This document shows, piece by piece, positions 1 through 11,244 of a DNA stretch of 64,000 nt; the first letter of the stretch is position 1; every line of letters begins with the position of its first letter. The DNA is taken from the NCBI RefSeq assembly GCF_029407905.1, contig NC_073624.1, positions 111,476,001 through 111,540,000 of the forward strand. The letters are read 5' to 3'. The position numbers were made by a program, and so were the translations under genes. The notes under the pieces were generated by a model, which saw only the letters and a program-made list of their open reading frames with translations, searched no databases and was not told the DNA's origin. This DNA is from Bubalus kerabau. Lineage: Eukaryota; Chordata; Mammalia; Artiodactyla; Bovidae.

Positions 1-239
1 CTAGGCCCAACTATATGTTATCTACAAGAAGGTCACGGGAAATATAATGATGCATATATATCAAAACGGAAAAGATAAACAATACTAACACTATTAAAAA
101 AATGCTTACTATACAGTAGTCGACTTCAGATCAAGAAAAATTACTATATATTTGGCAAATCTAATACAGTTATGTAAAGTTTAAAAATAAAATAAAATTA
201 AAAAAAAAAAATTAAAAAAAAAAAAAAAAAAAAATCAAT
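1..239. repeat. A/T-rich intron with A-rich run
   Basis: The start of the window is A/T-rich intron with no recognised element. An A-rich stretch runs from about 181 to 234 and ends in a run of about 20 A. It precedes an L1 fragment and could be a degraded simple repeat or an old poly(A) tail. Confidence 0.5.
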
Positions 240-811
240 ATATTAAAACAATAATATACTGCAAATAAAGCTTATCCCAAGTAGTGCAAGATTGTTCAAC
301 AGTTAAAAATTAATTAATGTGATTCACCATATTAATAGGCTTAAAAAGAAAACCCATACAATCAAAGCAATAGAGGTAGAAAAAGCATTTGACAAGATTT
401 AACATTCATTCAAATAAGAAAAAACCTAGCAAACCAGAAATAGTAGGAAATCTGATTTGATAAAGTTCATCTTTAGAAACACCTACAGATGACATCACTC
501 TTAATGCTAAGAGGCTGAACGCTTTCAGTTTAAAATCAGCAAAAAGACAAGGGTAACTGCCACCATCACTCTTACTCAATAGTATACTGGAGGTTCGAGC
601 CAGTTCAAGAAAGCAAGAGAAAAAAAGAAAACACATTCAGGTTGGAAAGAAAGCAATAAAACTGTCTCTAATGAGAGACAACGTGATTGTCTACACGGAA
701 AAATCCCAAGGAATCTATACACACACACACAATTTTTAGAATTAACAAGCAAATTTAACAAGATCATAAGATACATATCAGTTCATAAAAGTCAACAGTA
801 TTTTTATATCC

Positions 812-1025
812 ACTGTGCTGTGCTGTCCTTAGTCCTCAGTCGTGTTTTGTGACCCCGTGGACTGTAGCCCACCAGGCTCCTCTGTCTATTGGGATTCTCC
901 AGGCAAGAATATTGGAGTGGCTTGCCACACCCTCCTCCAGGGGATCTTCCCAACCTAGGGATTGAACCTAGGTCTCCTTCATTGCAGGCAGATTCTTTAC
1001 CAGATGAGCTACCCAGGGAAGCCCA
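812..1025 (-). mobile_element. Bov-tA-type SINE
   Basis: Minus-strand ruminant SINE derived from tRNA plus a BovB tail. On the plus strand it runs from the CTCAGTCGTG end through GGATTCTCCAGGCAAGAATA to the tRNA-like end ACCAGATGAGCTACCCAGGG. It is inserted in the old L1. Confidence 0.85.
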
Positions 1026-1078
1026 AGAAAATTTGGAAACCAATTTTTTTTTTAACTTCTATTTACAGTAGCTAAATG

Positions 1079-1643
1079 GTGACTGCAGCCATGAAATTAG
1101 AAGATGCTTACTCCTTGGAAGGAAAGTTATGACTAACCTAGACAGCATATTCAAAAGCAGAGACATTACTTTGCCAACAAAGGTCCGTCTGGTCAAGGCT
1201 ATGGTTTTTCCTCTGGATGTGAGAGTTGGACTGTGAAGGAGGCTGAGCGCCGAAGAATTGATGCTTTTGAACTGTTGTGTTGGAGAAGACTCTTGAGAGT
1301 CCCTTGGACTGCAAGGAGATCCAACCAGTCCATTCTGAAGGTGATCAGCCCTGGGATTTCTTTGGAGGGAATTATGCTGAAGCTGAAACTCCAGTATTTT
1401 GGCCACCTCATGCAAAGAGTTGACTCATTGGAAAAGACTCTGATGCTGGGAGGGATTGGGGGCAGGAGGAGAAGGGGACGACAGAGGATGAGATGGCTGG
1501 ATGGCATCACTGACTCGATGGACGTGAGTCTGAGTGAACTCCAGGAGTTGGTGATAGACAGGGAGGCCTGGTGTGCTGTGATTCATGGGGTCGCAAAGAG
1601 TCGGACACGACTGAGCAACTGAACTGAACTGAACTGAACTGAA
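1079..1643 (+). mobile_element. BovB 3' end, about 565 bp (ART2A-size)
   Basis: 5'-truncated BovB beginning at GTGACTGCAGCC and ending in GAACTGAACTGAACTGAA. The frame at 1233-1622 encodes the BovB ORF C-terminus (RRIDAFELL, then [10 protein letters not shown], then SRTRLSN) with a frame break near 1210 where the GTTTTTCC segment is shortened. There is no RT domain, so the piece cannot move on its own. Its 5' boundary is the same internal position as in the copy at 60849-61415. Confidence 0.9.
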
Positions 1644-2390
1644 GGTATATATTAAGAAAATATTCTACATACTTAAGAATAAAATGTTAATGAAACATCA
1701 AAAAAACAGACTAAATAAATGGAGAGATGTATGAAATTCATGGATTAGACAATTCACTATAATCCAGATATCAATTTTTCTCAAATCTGTCTACAGATTT
1801 AACATAATCGCAATTAAACATCCATGCAGGATTAATTTTAACTATAGAAAAGCTCACTCTAAAATATATATGGAAAAGTAAAGGAACAGAATATCCACAA
1901 CAATTTTGAAAAAGTGGAGCAATTTTGAAAACTGTGGACACTATTCAATACTTAGACATTATACAATGCAATAGTATCGAGACAGAAAAGTATTGGTGAC
2001 AAGATAAACAGAGATTAAAACAATGGAAGATACTCTGGAAAAAGATCCACTCAAATACTGTCAGCTAATTTTCTACAAAGGTGCAAAGGCAATTCAATGG
2101 AGAAAGTCCAGCCTTTGCAACAAATGACACAAGGAATAATTAACATCCGTATTTTAAAAAATGCTCAACCTGTACCTTGCACCATATTAAAAAAAAAATG
2201 TTCAAAATGTAAATGTAAACTGATGTAAAATGTAAAACAATAAAACTAAGGGTAAATGACAAAATTATAAAACGTTTAGGTGAAAACAAAAAAGAAAATA
2301 TGACCTTGGTTTAGGAAAGAGTTCTTAGATAAACACTATGATCCATAAAAGAAAAAAAGAATAGTGAATTAGACTTTTGCTCTATTAAGA

Positions 2391-2857
2391 TGGCTTAATC
2401 CTGGATTGGGACGATCCGCTGGAGAAGGGATAGGCTGCCCACTCCAGTATTCTTGGGATTCCCTTGTGGCTCAGCTGGTAAAGAATCCATCTGCAATGCG
2501 GGAGACCTGGGTTGGATCCCTGGGTTGGGAAGACCCCTTGGAGAAGGGAAAGGCTATCCACTCCAGTATTCTGGCCTGGACAATTCCATGGACTATACAG
2601 TCCATGGAGTCACAAAGAGTAGGACACAACTGAGCGACTTTCACTTCACTTCATTAAGCAGTAAAGAATTCACCTGCCAATGCAGCAGATGAAGGAGATG
2701 CAGGTTCATTTGATCCTTGGGTCAGGAACATCCCCTGGAGTAGGAAATGGCAACCTACTCCAGTATTCTGGCCTAGAAAATTCCATGGACAGAGAAACCA
2801 GGCAGGCTACACTCCATGGGATTGCAAAAGAGTTGGACATGACTGAGTGAGCAAGCG
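2391..2857 (+). mobile_element. Composite array of three Bov-tA SINE units
   Basis: Three plus-strand SINE units lie end to end. One is 3'-truncated (about 2391-2454), one is complete (about 2455-2652, with TGTGGCTCAGCTGGTAAAG and GGTTGGATCCCTGGG as A- and B-box-like parts), and one starts inside its tRNA head (about 2653-2857). The whole array is flanked by one direct repeat, CTATTAAGA, at 2382-2390 and 2858-2866. This suggests a single insertion later expanded by nesting or unequal exchange. Confidence 0.8.
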
Positions 2858-2927
2858 CTATTAAGAGTACTTTTAAGAGAATAAAGACACAAGTCACAGA
2901 CTAGAAAATACAGGACTTGTATCCAGA

Positions 2928-2972
2928 ACATATATATATATATATTAAAAAAAAAAAATATATATATATATG
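2928..2972. repeat. (TA)n microsatellite with A-run
   Basis: An imperfect TA repeat interrupted by about 12 A, lying within L1 3'-UTR sequence. Confidence 0.9.
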
Positions 2973-3070
2973 TATCTTCTTTGGTGAAATATCTGTTAAA
3001 ATCTTTTGCCTATTTTTTAAAAATTGTATTTTTTTCTTATTGCTCAGTTTTGAGAGTTTATATATATATA

Positions 3071-3128
3071 GGAGCCTGACAGGCTACAGTCCATGGGGTT
3101 GCAAAGTTGGATACAACTTAGCGACTAG
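3071..3128 (+). mobile_element. SINE 3' fragment
   Basis: Only the last part of a Bov-tA unit is present (GAGCCTGACAGGCTACAGTC followed by a degenerate CAAAGTTGGATACAACTTAG end). It runs into an (ATC)n and then a (TA)n repeat. Confidence 0.7.
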
Positions 3129-3139
3129 ATCATCATCAT

Positions 3140-3190
<51 letters not shown>

Positions 3191-3211
3191 TATATATGTA
3201 TATATATATAA
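3129..3211. repeat. (ATC)n then (TA)n microsatellite
   Basis: About five ATC units are followed by about 18 TA units, then a mixed TA/CA/TG stretch. It grew at the tail of the preceding SINE fragment, a common place for microsatellite birth. Length is likely to vary between animals. Confidence 0.9.
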
Positions 3212-3329
3212 AATCCCCAGGAGTTCATATATTTTTTAAAAATAGGCAGAAGCTTTTAACAGATATTTCACCAAAGATATATGAATGGCAAATAAACCCA
3301 AGAAAAGGTTTCTAGCATCACTAGTCATT

Positions 3330-3534
3330 GTTGCTGTTGTTTAGTCACAAAGTCATGTCTCACTCCTTTGTGATCCAGGACCAGGCTCCTCTGTCCATGG
3401 GATTTCCCAGGCAAGAATACTGGAACGGATTGTCATTTTTTTCTCCAGGGATCTTCCCAACCCAGGGATAAAAATCCACATCTCCTGTGTTGGCAGGCGG
3501 ATTCTTTACCACTGAGCAACCAGGCAAGCCCCAT
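3330..3534 (-). mobile_element. Bov-tA-type SINE with target duplication
   Basis: Minus-strand SINE inserted in the L1 3' UTR. The 8-bp direct repeat TAGTCATT at 3322-3329 and 3535-3542 flanks it, and the L1 sequence resumes in register after it. Confidence 0.88.
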
Positions 3535-3866
3535 TAGTCATTACGGGCAAGCCAATTTAAAGCACAATGAGATACCTTTACATATCTATTAGAATGATTA
3601 AAATTAGGAATAATGACAATTCCGAGTACTAATAAAGATGAGATGAAACAGGAGCACTCAGACTCTACGCATGGGAATATAAAATGGCACAGCCACTCTA
3701 GAAAACCATCTGGCAATTTCTTAGAAGCTTAAACATACACTTACCAGTGTAACCTAGCAAACTCACTATTAGTATTTAACCTAGAGAAATGAAAAAATTA
3801 ATTTTTGCACAAAAACTTGAATGTATACAACAGCATTATTTACAACTGCCTCAGACTAGAAGCATT

Positions 3867-3997
3867 TAGGGAAAGTGAAGTTGTCGCTCAGTCATGTCCG
3901 ACTCTTAGCAACCTCATGGACTGCAGCCTACCAGGTTCCCCCGTCCATGGGATTTTCCAGGCAAGAGTACTGGAGTGGGTTGCCATTACCTTCTCCG
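3867..3997 (-). mobile_element. SINE lacking the tRNA part (Bov-A monomer)
   Basis: Only the Bov-A part is present, from GAAGTTGTCGCTCAGTCATG to GCCATTACCTTCTCC. It is flanked by AGAAGCATT at 3858-3866 and 3998-4006, then a run of about 20 A. It sits in the same old L1. Confidence 0.85.
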
Positions 3998-4354
3998 AGA
4001 AGCATTAAAAAAAAAAAAAAAAAAACCCTTTAATGGTGAAGGAAACACAAATGGGTTAGTACATCCACACAATGAAATACTGCACAGAAACATAAAAGGA
4101 CTAATTATCGATACACACAACAACTTGACTGGATCTCAAGTAAAATAACCCAGTCTCCAAAGGTTACATACTGCATTATTCCATTTATACAACATTCTAG
4201 AGGAGGCAAAAACAACATAGGAACAGAAAAAAATTAGTGGTTCCCAGGGTTTAGGCATGGGAAGGGTCACAATAACTCTTTGGCAGCACTGAAATTTTTC
4301 TTTATCCTGTTTGTTTGTGATAGTTACAAGAATCTATACAAGTAAAAAGTTCAT

Positions 4355-6983
4355 AAGTGAAGTTGCTCAGTCATGCCCGAATCTTTGCAACTCCATGGGT
4401 AGTAAAGTAGGAAGTCAAGAAACACCTGGACTAACAGGCAAATTTGGCCTTGGAATATGGAATGAAGCAGGGCAAAGACTAATAGAGTTTTGCCAAGAAA
4501 ATGCACTGGTCATAACAAACACCCTCTTCCAACAACACAAGAGAAGACTCTACACATGGACATTACCAGATGGTCAACACCGAAATCAGACTGATTATAT
4601 TCTTTGCAGCCAAAGATGGAGAAGCTCTACACAGTCAACAAAAACAAGACCAGGAGCTGACTGTGGCTCAGACCATGAACTCCTTATTACCAAATTCAGA
4701 CTTCAATTGAAGAAAGTAGGGAAAACCACTAGACCATTCAGGTATGACCTAAATCAAATCCCTAATGATTATACAGTGGAAGTAAGAAATAGATTTGAGG
4801 GCCTAGATCTGATAGATAGAGTGCCTGATGAACTATGGAATGAAGTTCGTGACATTGTACAGGAGACAGGGATCAAGACCATCCCCATGGAAAAGAAATG
4901 CAAAAAGGCAAAATGGCTGTCTGGGGAGGCCTTACAAATAGCTGTGAAAAGAAGAGAAGCGAAAAGCAAAGGAGAAAAGGAAAGATATAAACATCTGAAT
5001 GCAGAGTTCCAAAGAATAGGAAGAAGAGATAAGAAAGCCTTCTTTAGCAATCAATGCAAAGAAATAGAGGAAAACAACAGAATGGGAAAGACTAGAGATC
5101 TCTTCAAGAAAATCAGAGATACCAAAGGAACATTTCATGCAAAGATGAGCTTGATAAAGGACAGAAATGGTATGGACCTAACAGAAGCAGAAGATATTAA
5201 GGAGAGATGGCAAGAATATACAGAAGAACTGTACAAAAAAGATCTTCACGACCCAGATAATCACGATGGTGTGATCACTGACCTAGAGCCAGACATCCTG
5301 GAATGTGAAGTCAAGTGGGCATTAGAAAGCATCACTACGAACAAAGCTAGTGGAGGTGATGGAATTCCAGTTGAGCTATTCCAAATCATGAAAGATGATG
5401 CTGTGAAAGTGCTGCACTCAATATGCCAGCAAATTTGGAAAACTCAGCAGTGGCCACAGGACTGGAAAAGGTCAGTTTTCATTCCAATCCCAAAGAAAGG
5501 CAATGCCAAAGAATGCTCAAACTACCACACAATTGCACTCATCTCACACGCTAGTAAAGTAATGCTCAAAATTCTCCAAGCCAGGCTTCAGCAATATGTG
5601 AACCGTGAACTTCCTGATGTTCAAGCTAGTTTTAGAAAAGGCAGAGGAACCAGAGATCAAATTGCCAACATCTGCTGGATCATGGAAAAAGCAAGAGAGT
5701 TCCAGAAAAACATCTATTTCTGCTTTCTTGACTATGCCAAAGCCTTTGACTGTGTGGATCACAATAAACTGTGGAAAATTCTGAAAGAGATGGGAATACC
5801 AGACCACCTGACCTGCCTCTTGAGAAATTTGTATGCAGGTCAGGAAGCAACAGTTAGAAATGGACATGGAACAACAGACTGGTTCCAAATAGGAAAAGGA
5901 GTTCATCAAGGCTGTATATTGTCACCCTGTTTATTTAACTTATATGCAGAGTACATCACGAGAAACGCTGGACTGGAAGAAACACAAGCTGGAATCAAGA
6001 TTGCTGGGAGAAATATCAATAAACTCAGATATGCAGATGACACCACCCTTATGGCAGAAAGTGAAGAGGAACTAAAAAGGCTCTTGATGAAAGTGAAAGT
6101 GGAGAGTGAAAAAGTTGGCTTAAAGCCCAACATTCAGAAAACAAAGATCATGGCCTCCGGTCCCATCACTTCCTGGGAAATAGATGGGGAAACAGTGGAA
6201 ACAGTGTCAGACTTTATTTTTCTGGGCTCCAAAATCACTACAGATGGTGACTGCAGCCATGAAATTAAAAGATGCTTACTCCTTGGAAGGAAAGTTATGA
6301 CCAACCTAGATAGCATATTCAAAAGCAGAGACATTACTTTGCCAACAAAGGTTCGTCTAGTCAAGGCTATGGTTTTCCTGTGGTCACGTATGGATGTGAG
6401 AGTTGGACTGTGAAGAAGGCTGAGCGCTGAAGAATTGACGCTTTTGAACTGTGGTGTTGGAGAAGACTCTTGAGAGTCCCTTGGACTGCAAGGAGATCCA
6501 ACCAGTCCATTCTGAAGGAGATCAGCCCTGGGATTTCTTTGGAAGGAATGATGCTAAAGCTGAAACTCCAGTACTTTGGCCACCTCATGCGAAGAGTTGA
6601 CTCATTGGAAAAGACTCTGATGCTGGGAGGGATTGGGGGCAGGAGGAGAAGGGGACGACAGAGGATGAGATGGCTGGATGGCATCACTGACTCGATGGAC
6701 GTGAGTCTGAGTGAACTCCGGGAGTTGGTGATGGACAGGGAGGCCTGGCGTGCTGCGATTCATGGGGTCGCAAAGAGTTGGACACGACTGAGCGACTGAT
6801 CTGATCTGATCTGATCTGGGTAGTAGCCTGCACCAAGCTCCTCCGTCCATGGGATTTTCAAGGCAAGAATATTGGAGTGGGTTGCCATTTCCTTCTAGAG
6901 AGAATCCTCCCAACCCAGGGATTGAACCCAGGTCTCTCACATTGTAGACAGACGCTTTACCGTCTGAGCCACCAGGGATGGTG
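4355..6983 (-). mobile_element. Bov-tA SINE interrupted by a BovB
   Basis: SINE halves lie at 4355-4404 and 6818-6983. The first breaks off after CAACTCCATGGGTAGTA and the second resumes at GGGTAGTAGCCTGC. The tRNA-like end (CCGTCTGAGCCACCAGGGA) is in the second half. The SINE itself has a short direct repeat GTTCAT at 4349-4354 and 6984-6989, so it entered the L1 before the BovB entered it. Confidence 0.88.
4405..6817 (+). mobile_element. BovB (RTE) LINE, 2.4 kb, near-open EN/RT frame
   Basis: 5'-truncated BovB with target duplication GGGTAGTA at 4397-4404 and 6818-6825 and a GATCT-repeat tail. An open frame covers 4405-6413. It begins inside the endonuclease domain (GSDHELL near 4663-4683) and continues through the reverse transcriptase, with FLDYAKAFD near 5724, QGCILSP near 5910 and catalytic LRYADDTTLM near 6025. 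A one-base loss near 6375, in the stretch encoding the segment after KAMVF, shifts the frame, and an in-frame TGA follows near 6428. The C-terminal part continues in another frame to about 6799. The upstream ATG at 4311 is in L1 sequence and is not the native start. With the N-terminal EN part missing and the C-terminus shifted, it is not expected to be autonomous, but its conservation marks it as one of the younger copies here. Confidence 0.93.
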
Positions 6984-7004
6984 GTTCATGGTATTACACA
7001 GTAA

Positions 7005-7223
7005 GGGCTTCCCAGGTAGCTCAGCAGTTAAGAATCCACTTTCAATTCAGGAGAGACACAGGAGTCATGGGTCTGATCCCTGGGTCAGGAAGATGCCCTG
7101 GAGAAGAGAACAGCAACCCACTCCAGTATTCTTGCCTGGAGAATCCCATGGACAGATGAGCCTGTGGGCTACAGTCCATGGGGTTGCAAAGGGTCAGAGA
7201 CAACTGAGCAACTTAGCACAAGC
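7005..7223 (+). mobile_element. Bov-tA-type SINE with target duplication
   Basis: Complete plus-strand SINE with head GGGCTTCCCAGGTAGCTCAG. The direct repeat ATTACACAGTAA (6993-7004) is matched by ATTACACAATAA (7224-7235). Confidence 0.88.
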
Positions 7224-7299
7224 ATTACACAATAAAAAGGAGCATTTTACTTTATTTTAAGGTAAATAAAAAAAAGAGAGAGAGAGAATATTTTAAAAC

Positions 7300-7738
7300 A
7301 CTCTTCTGGAGACTTGGTGTAATTTACATTGGAAGAAAATTCTCAGGATTTAAGAATACAATAAAATGTTTAAATATCACACCAAGTAAAGACTATATAC
7401 AAACCTGGTTATCAAACAAGAGCAAATCAAGATGCTAGAAGCAATCAAGTAACAAAGATCGAGGTGCAAATGTATACAGACTCTCCCATAAATTACAAAT
7501 ATATGTAAGTGCTTAAAATTCCTCTCTATTATGCAGGCAGAAATCAGAGGAATATGGAGAACAGGAAAATCTACAGGAGAGAAAGGAAGGTGAGGGAAAT
7601 ACCTGAGTGACCACCAAGCCTATGCTTCAAAGGAAGGGCCTGTTCATTTTTCAGGTCGAATGACAACCTCAGTATTGACTTTAACTTAGATTTGTCCCTA
7701 AATACTATCTAGAATAAAAGACCAATATTCATCAATAC
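7300..7738. other. ACSS3 intron, no recognised element
   Basis: Unique-looking intron directly downstream (gene sense) of the 7739-7861 exon. The exon encoding the following SILSHGTV segment of ACSS3 was looked for here and in the rest of 1-7738 and not found. Confidence 0.6.
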
Positions 7739-7861
7739 CTCCTCAAGAGCACCTGCAGAAATCCTGTGACCTGCAACATTTATCACGTCATCAACTCGAG
7801 ACATAACATAAACGTAGCCTTCTTCATCCATGTACCCAGCATCCATGGTGTCATAGTATCC
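7739..7861 (-). CDS. ACSS3: ACSS3 coding exon (A7/A8 region, hinge)
   Basis: This 123-nt exon encodes 41 residues from GYYDTMDAGYMDEEGY through SRVDDVINVAGHRISAG to ALEE. It is phase 0 at both ends, with acceptor TTTTCAG before GGATAC and donor GTATTG. In the acyl-CoA synthetase family this is the segment where the large N-terminal domain passes to the mobile C-terminal lid. RVDD contains the conserved Arg/Asp of the hinge, and INVAGHR matches the A8 loop that lines the CoA tunnel in the thioester-forming conformation. Compared with the human protein as I remember it, the only apparent differences are GYVY for GYLY and AGALEE for AGAIEE. It is the last ACSS3 exon in the window in gene order. 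Confidence 0.97.
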
Positions 7862-8494
7862 CTGAAAATAAAGAATAAAGAATGTCTAATTAGCATCTAG
7901 TATTAGGTAATGTAATTATTTTTAATCTTGGTAAAATATAAAATAGGATGAAAATAGGTTTGCATTTGGCTTTCTCACAACTAGCCTATTGAATTCCATT
8001 ACTTCTGGTTTTGAAAGCTTACTATTAATAGAATCTCTTTGCTCCCTTGACATCCAAGAATAAATTAAAGTATTCTTACATATGTTGAAGCTAAGCATTT
8101 GGACTGAAAGTTTCAAAGCTTACAAACCCAATTTCTTCTTTTAATGGAGAAGTAATAGCTCAATATTTCCAGTATGCTTTGGTATTGTAAAAGTAGTTCT
8201 TTGATAGATTTCATGTGTTAATTTCTAAAGGTGTTAAAGCTCTCTATTAATAATTACAAAATAGACCACTAATTTGTTAACATAGATTTGGATTGGACTT
8301 GAGCTTCAGTGAAATTATAGTTAAATAGTAAGTATAAAACTTAATTTTCTGTCAACTCAGTAGCAGTACAGTTTCACTGGTCCACATGCCACAACAGAAT
8401 GAAAAATCAAGTAGAATAAGAATTAGAAAGAAAGAAATATTCCTCCCCCTAATGCTTCAGAATTGCGTTAATACCTGTATTATGAGCTTGGGCT

Positions 8495-8680
8495 TCCAGA
8501 TAAATCCAGGCAAGTCACTATTTGTGCTTCTTAATCTTCCTAACAACTCAGTATGTTAATCTATTAAATAGGGTAATGGACCATGCCTTATAAGGCTATG
8601 AGTAGCATAAATGAGACGGAGCATATGAAGAGGGAAGACTGACGCACATCATAAATCCTCAATAATTGGCGACTCTTACA
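8495..8680 (+). mobile_element. MIR SINE relic
   Basis: Degenerate mammalian-wide SINE. It has a CAAGTCACTA core, then TTATAAGGCTATGAGTAGCA and an AATCCTCAATAATTG end typical of MIR. Confidence 0.6.
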
Positions 8681-8699
8681 GCAAGTACTACAAGAAAGG

Positions 8700-8805
8700 C
8701 CATCTAGAATACAGTTAAGAACATGGGCCTTGGAGCCAGAAATTACGGGTCCAAAAGTCAGCTCTGTTCCTCTAAACAGTGTGCAAGTTACTCACCCCTC
8801 CTGAG
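8700..8805 (+). mobile_element. MIR SINE relic
   Basis: The phrase GAACATGGGCCTTGGAGCCA followed by GTGCAAGTTACTCACC matches the 5' and core parts of MIR. It lies just after another MIR relic. Confidence 0.65.
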
Positions 8806-9626
8806 CTGTTCAGCTGACAGGGCTGAGGTAACAAGACAGAGCATAGGTTCACTATATCTAGTTTAATCATAAACTACGGTCCATGGGGCTTTGAAGGAGC
8901 TTTCCATTTTGTTAAAGGTGCTCATGTTGAAAACCACACGTGCATATCCTGTGTCACTGTCAGGCTGTAATTAATCACATCAGTCCTCTGATGATTTGAC
9001 TGGGGCCCATCGGGCATATAGATGGGGCTTATTGGCATCAATTCTAGACAAATCTTCCCAGCCACAGTCCCTTGGGGCATGTTTAACCTTGGCTACTGAG
9101 GTCATTTAACCCTGAGATGTCTTGCTCAAGCAAGCTATTTTAATTCTTGTCCTTTGTCTAGTTGATTAGATTAGGTTTCCTTCACTCACAAATAATAAGG
9201 ATAGAATGCTAAGTACTTAGACTCACCTTTGTTTTTTAACGCAATTCTAATCATTCACTCTTTTTTTACCCAGTGCATAATGAGGACCAGGTATTTCTCT
9301 AAGGGAAAGAAATAGAGGTGAAAAGACAGCAGCAAGATGAGAGCGGGGCCCTTTTGCGTATTATCAATTACATACTATTATAAACATAAACCACAGAGTA
9401 ACAGGAAAATGATAAAACAGAATGCCAAAAGATACTTTTTGTTATCTAAAGCACTACAGTTGGATGTTGAGTATACTGTCTTTATCCTGTATTTGTATTT
9501 CAAAATAAAGAACTCAGAGGGCACTCAAGAATGAATGCCAATAATAGGCAAAGGGATTAAAAAAATACAATTTCTGGCAAGCAGAACACATGTTCCTCAA
9601 ATTTTGCTCATACAGAGGAGTTGTGC

Positions 9627-9828
9627 ACATGTGCTAAGTTGCTTCAGTCGTGTTCGACTCTTTGCAACCCGAGGGACTGTAGCCCGCTAGGCCCCTCTGT
9701 CCATGAGATTCTCCAGGCAAGAATCCTGGAGTGGGTTGCCATTCGTGTTCCAAGGGATTTCCCCAAGCCACAGATCAAACCCGTGTCTCTTATGTCTCCC
9801 ATACTGGCAAGTGGGTTCTTTACCATTA
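9627..9828 (-). mobile_element. Bov-tA-type SINE, tRNA end truncated
   Basis: Minus-strand SINE from GTGCTAAGTTGCTTCAGTCG to GGTTCTTTACCATTA. The terminal CACCTGGGAAGCCC is missing. Confidence 0.85.
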
Positions 9829-10216
9829 ATAAGGTTCTAAAGACAACTGTCCAGTTCTGATCAAGTGTTCTCACTCTGTGAGGAGAAATCCAATGCAAGA
9901 AATCATATAGAAAGTCTCCAAAAGTTTTAGTTTAGCAAAACCTTTCCTAAAATGAAAGGCTGTTAACTTTCAGAAAAAAATAAGAGAAACTGAGATATTT
10001 CTATGTCGAGAAACTGATAAAAAAATATTAAAATGACTTATTTAGACATTTGAGCTTTGGGCATTCTTTCCCTCTGAGGTCTGGAAACTGGTCCAGATAA
10101 CCTTTAAGGGTAGCTTTGTGATCCATGATTCTAAAAGTAAGCTGCTCAATGTAATAGGCGAGAACTACAGAGAAGTATGTAAGGTGAGTTTAAAAAAAGA
10201 ATAATAAAATTCTTAC

Positions 10217-10298
10217 AGGAAATTTTTCAAAGTATAAATGCTTGAATGCCTCTTGATTCTTCCAGAGTCCTGAAAAAGCTCCAGGTGGTAATGGCAAC
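10217..10298 (-). CDS. ACSS3: ACSS3 coding exon (LPLPPGAFSGLW segment)
   Basis: This 82-nt exon completes a Lys codon with its first base and then encodes 27 residues starting LPLPPGAFSGLW and ending YFEKFP. The acceptor is ATATAAG, preceded by only a weak pyrimidine tract, and the donor is GTAAGA. Its phases (2 in, 0 out) match both neighbours. In the family this part follows the nucleotide-binding motif and packs near the acyl pocket; the PGxxxxLW element is conserved among acetyl- and propionyl-CoA synthetases. The open minus-strand reading through 10190-10618 only shadows this exon by running into the intron on both sides. Confidence 0.96.
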
Positions 10299-10969
10299 CT
10301 TATATAAAAACAGAGCATGGGAATTAGGATGAAAGTGGTAATAAAGACAGATTGATTAGAAGTAATCATTTTCCGCCATGATGAGTAAGAACAATTCAAG
10401 TCCCACATTGAATTGTAACCCCTAAACCTGATAGATAGATCATGTCTAATTGAGGGTGAAGCAGCTGACCAAGACATAGCAAATTCACGGAGGGGTAACT
10501 GTAGTTTCTGAGAAGGGCACCAAAGGCACACCATCTTGGCATTCAGATAGTGATTAGCATCAATCATTGTTTTGGTAAGAAGGATAACATCTGCAAAAAG
10601 GAACCAGAAATGCATCATTATATTACTTTTTAAGGGAAATTTCCTTCCACCATAGGCAAATAAATCAAAAATTTTTTTGACGTATCAAGGTACCAACTGC
10701 CACCTTTGCCAGTCTCATTGTGCAGTGAGATGATCCAATGAAACATCCCATGCATAGTCTTATCTTCACAATCAATGTGCCTGCCCACTCTTCCGTCTCC
10801 TGTTCTTCCTTTTCATGACAATCCAGACCTATGTTATTTCTCACCCCTATGAACTCATGAATACATGTGAGCATATATAAAATAGAAGATAGCATATATC
10901 TGTTCTTTGTAATCAATTTCCTCTTCAATTTCCTTCTTTTTTTCCATAGTATTAAACAGGGATTATACA

Positions 10970-11216
10970 TAAGAATCTGCCAGCAATGTGGGAGACCACA
11001 GTTTGATTCCTGGGTTGGGAAGATCCCTTGTGGCTCACATGGTAAAGAATCTGCCTGCAACGCAGGAGACCCGGGTTCGATCCCTGGGTTGGGAAGATCC
11101 CCTGAAGGAAGGCATGGCAACCCACTCCAGTATTCTTGCCTGGAGAATCCCCATGGACAGAGAAGCCAGTCCATGGAGTCGCAAAGAGCCAGACACGATT
11201 GAGCAATTAAGCACAC
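10970..11216 (+). mobile_element. Bov-tA-type SINE with duplicated tRNA head
   Basis: A partial SINE head (AAGAATCTGCCAGCAATGTG to GGGTTGGGAAGATCCC) is followed directly by a full SINE. In the full copy the A box (GTGGCTCACATGGTAAAG) and B box (GGGTTCGATCCC) are well kept. Confidence 0.85.
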
Positions 11217-11244
11217 ACATATGACAAGGGTTCACTTCTATCTG

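Larger units (their letters stand above)
240..7240 (+). mobile_element. Old L1 LINE (ORF2 end plus 3' UTR), split by later insertions
   Basis: Pieces at about 240-811, 1026-1076, 1644-2390, 2858-3329, 3535-3866, 3998-4354 and 7224-7240 line up in order as one plus-strand L1. Broken translation of 240-800 resembles the L1 ORF2 reverse transcriptase C-terminal part (for example NPKESIHT followed by RINKQI). 1700-2380 resembles the ORF2 tail and the start of the 3' UTR. 3240-4350 carries typical L1 3'-UTR phrases such as ACAATGAGATACC and ATTATTTACAACTGCC. Many stops and frameshifts show that it is ancient. The younger SINEs and BovB copies inside it serve as dated insertions. Confidence 0.8.

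Noticed and set aside
3129..3211. CRISPR array or regulatory repeat
   Set aside because: It is a plain (ATC)n/(TA)n microsatellite in a mammalian genome with no spacer structure.
4311..6413. 700-codon open frame as a host gene
   Set aside because: It is BovB EN/RT sequence. The first codons lie in L1 and SINE DNA, and target duplications frame the insert.
1..7738. Next ACSS3 exon (SILSHGTV segment)
   Set aside because: Searched for on the minus strand; no matching sequence between acceptor and donor was found, so it must lie outside the window.
10190..10618. 142-codon minus-strand frame as a single-exon gene
   Set aside because: Only 10217-10298 is coding (an ACSS3 exon); the rest is intron read-through.
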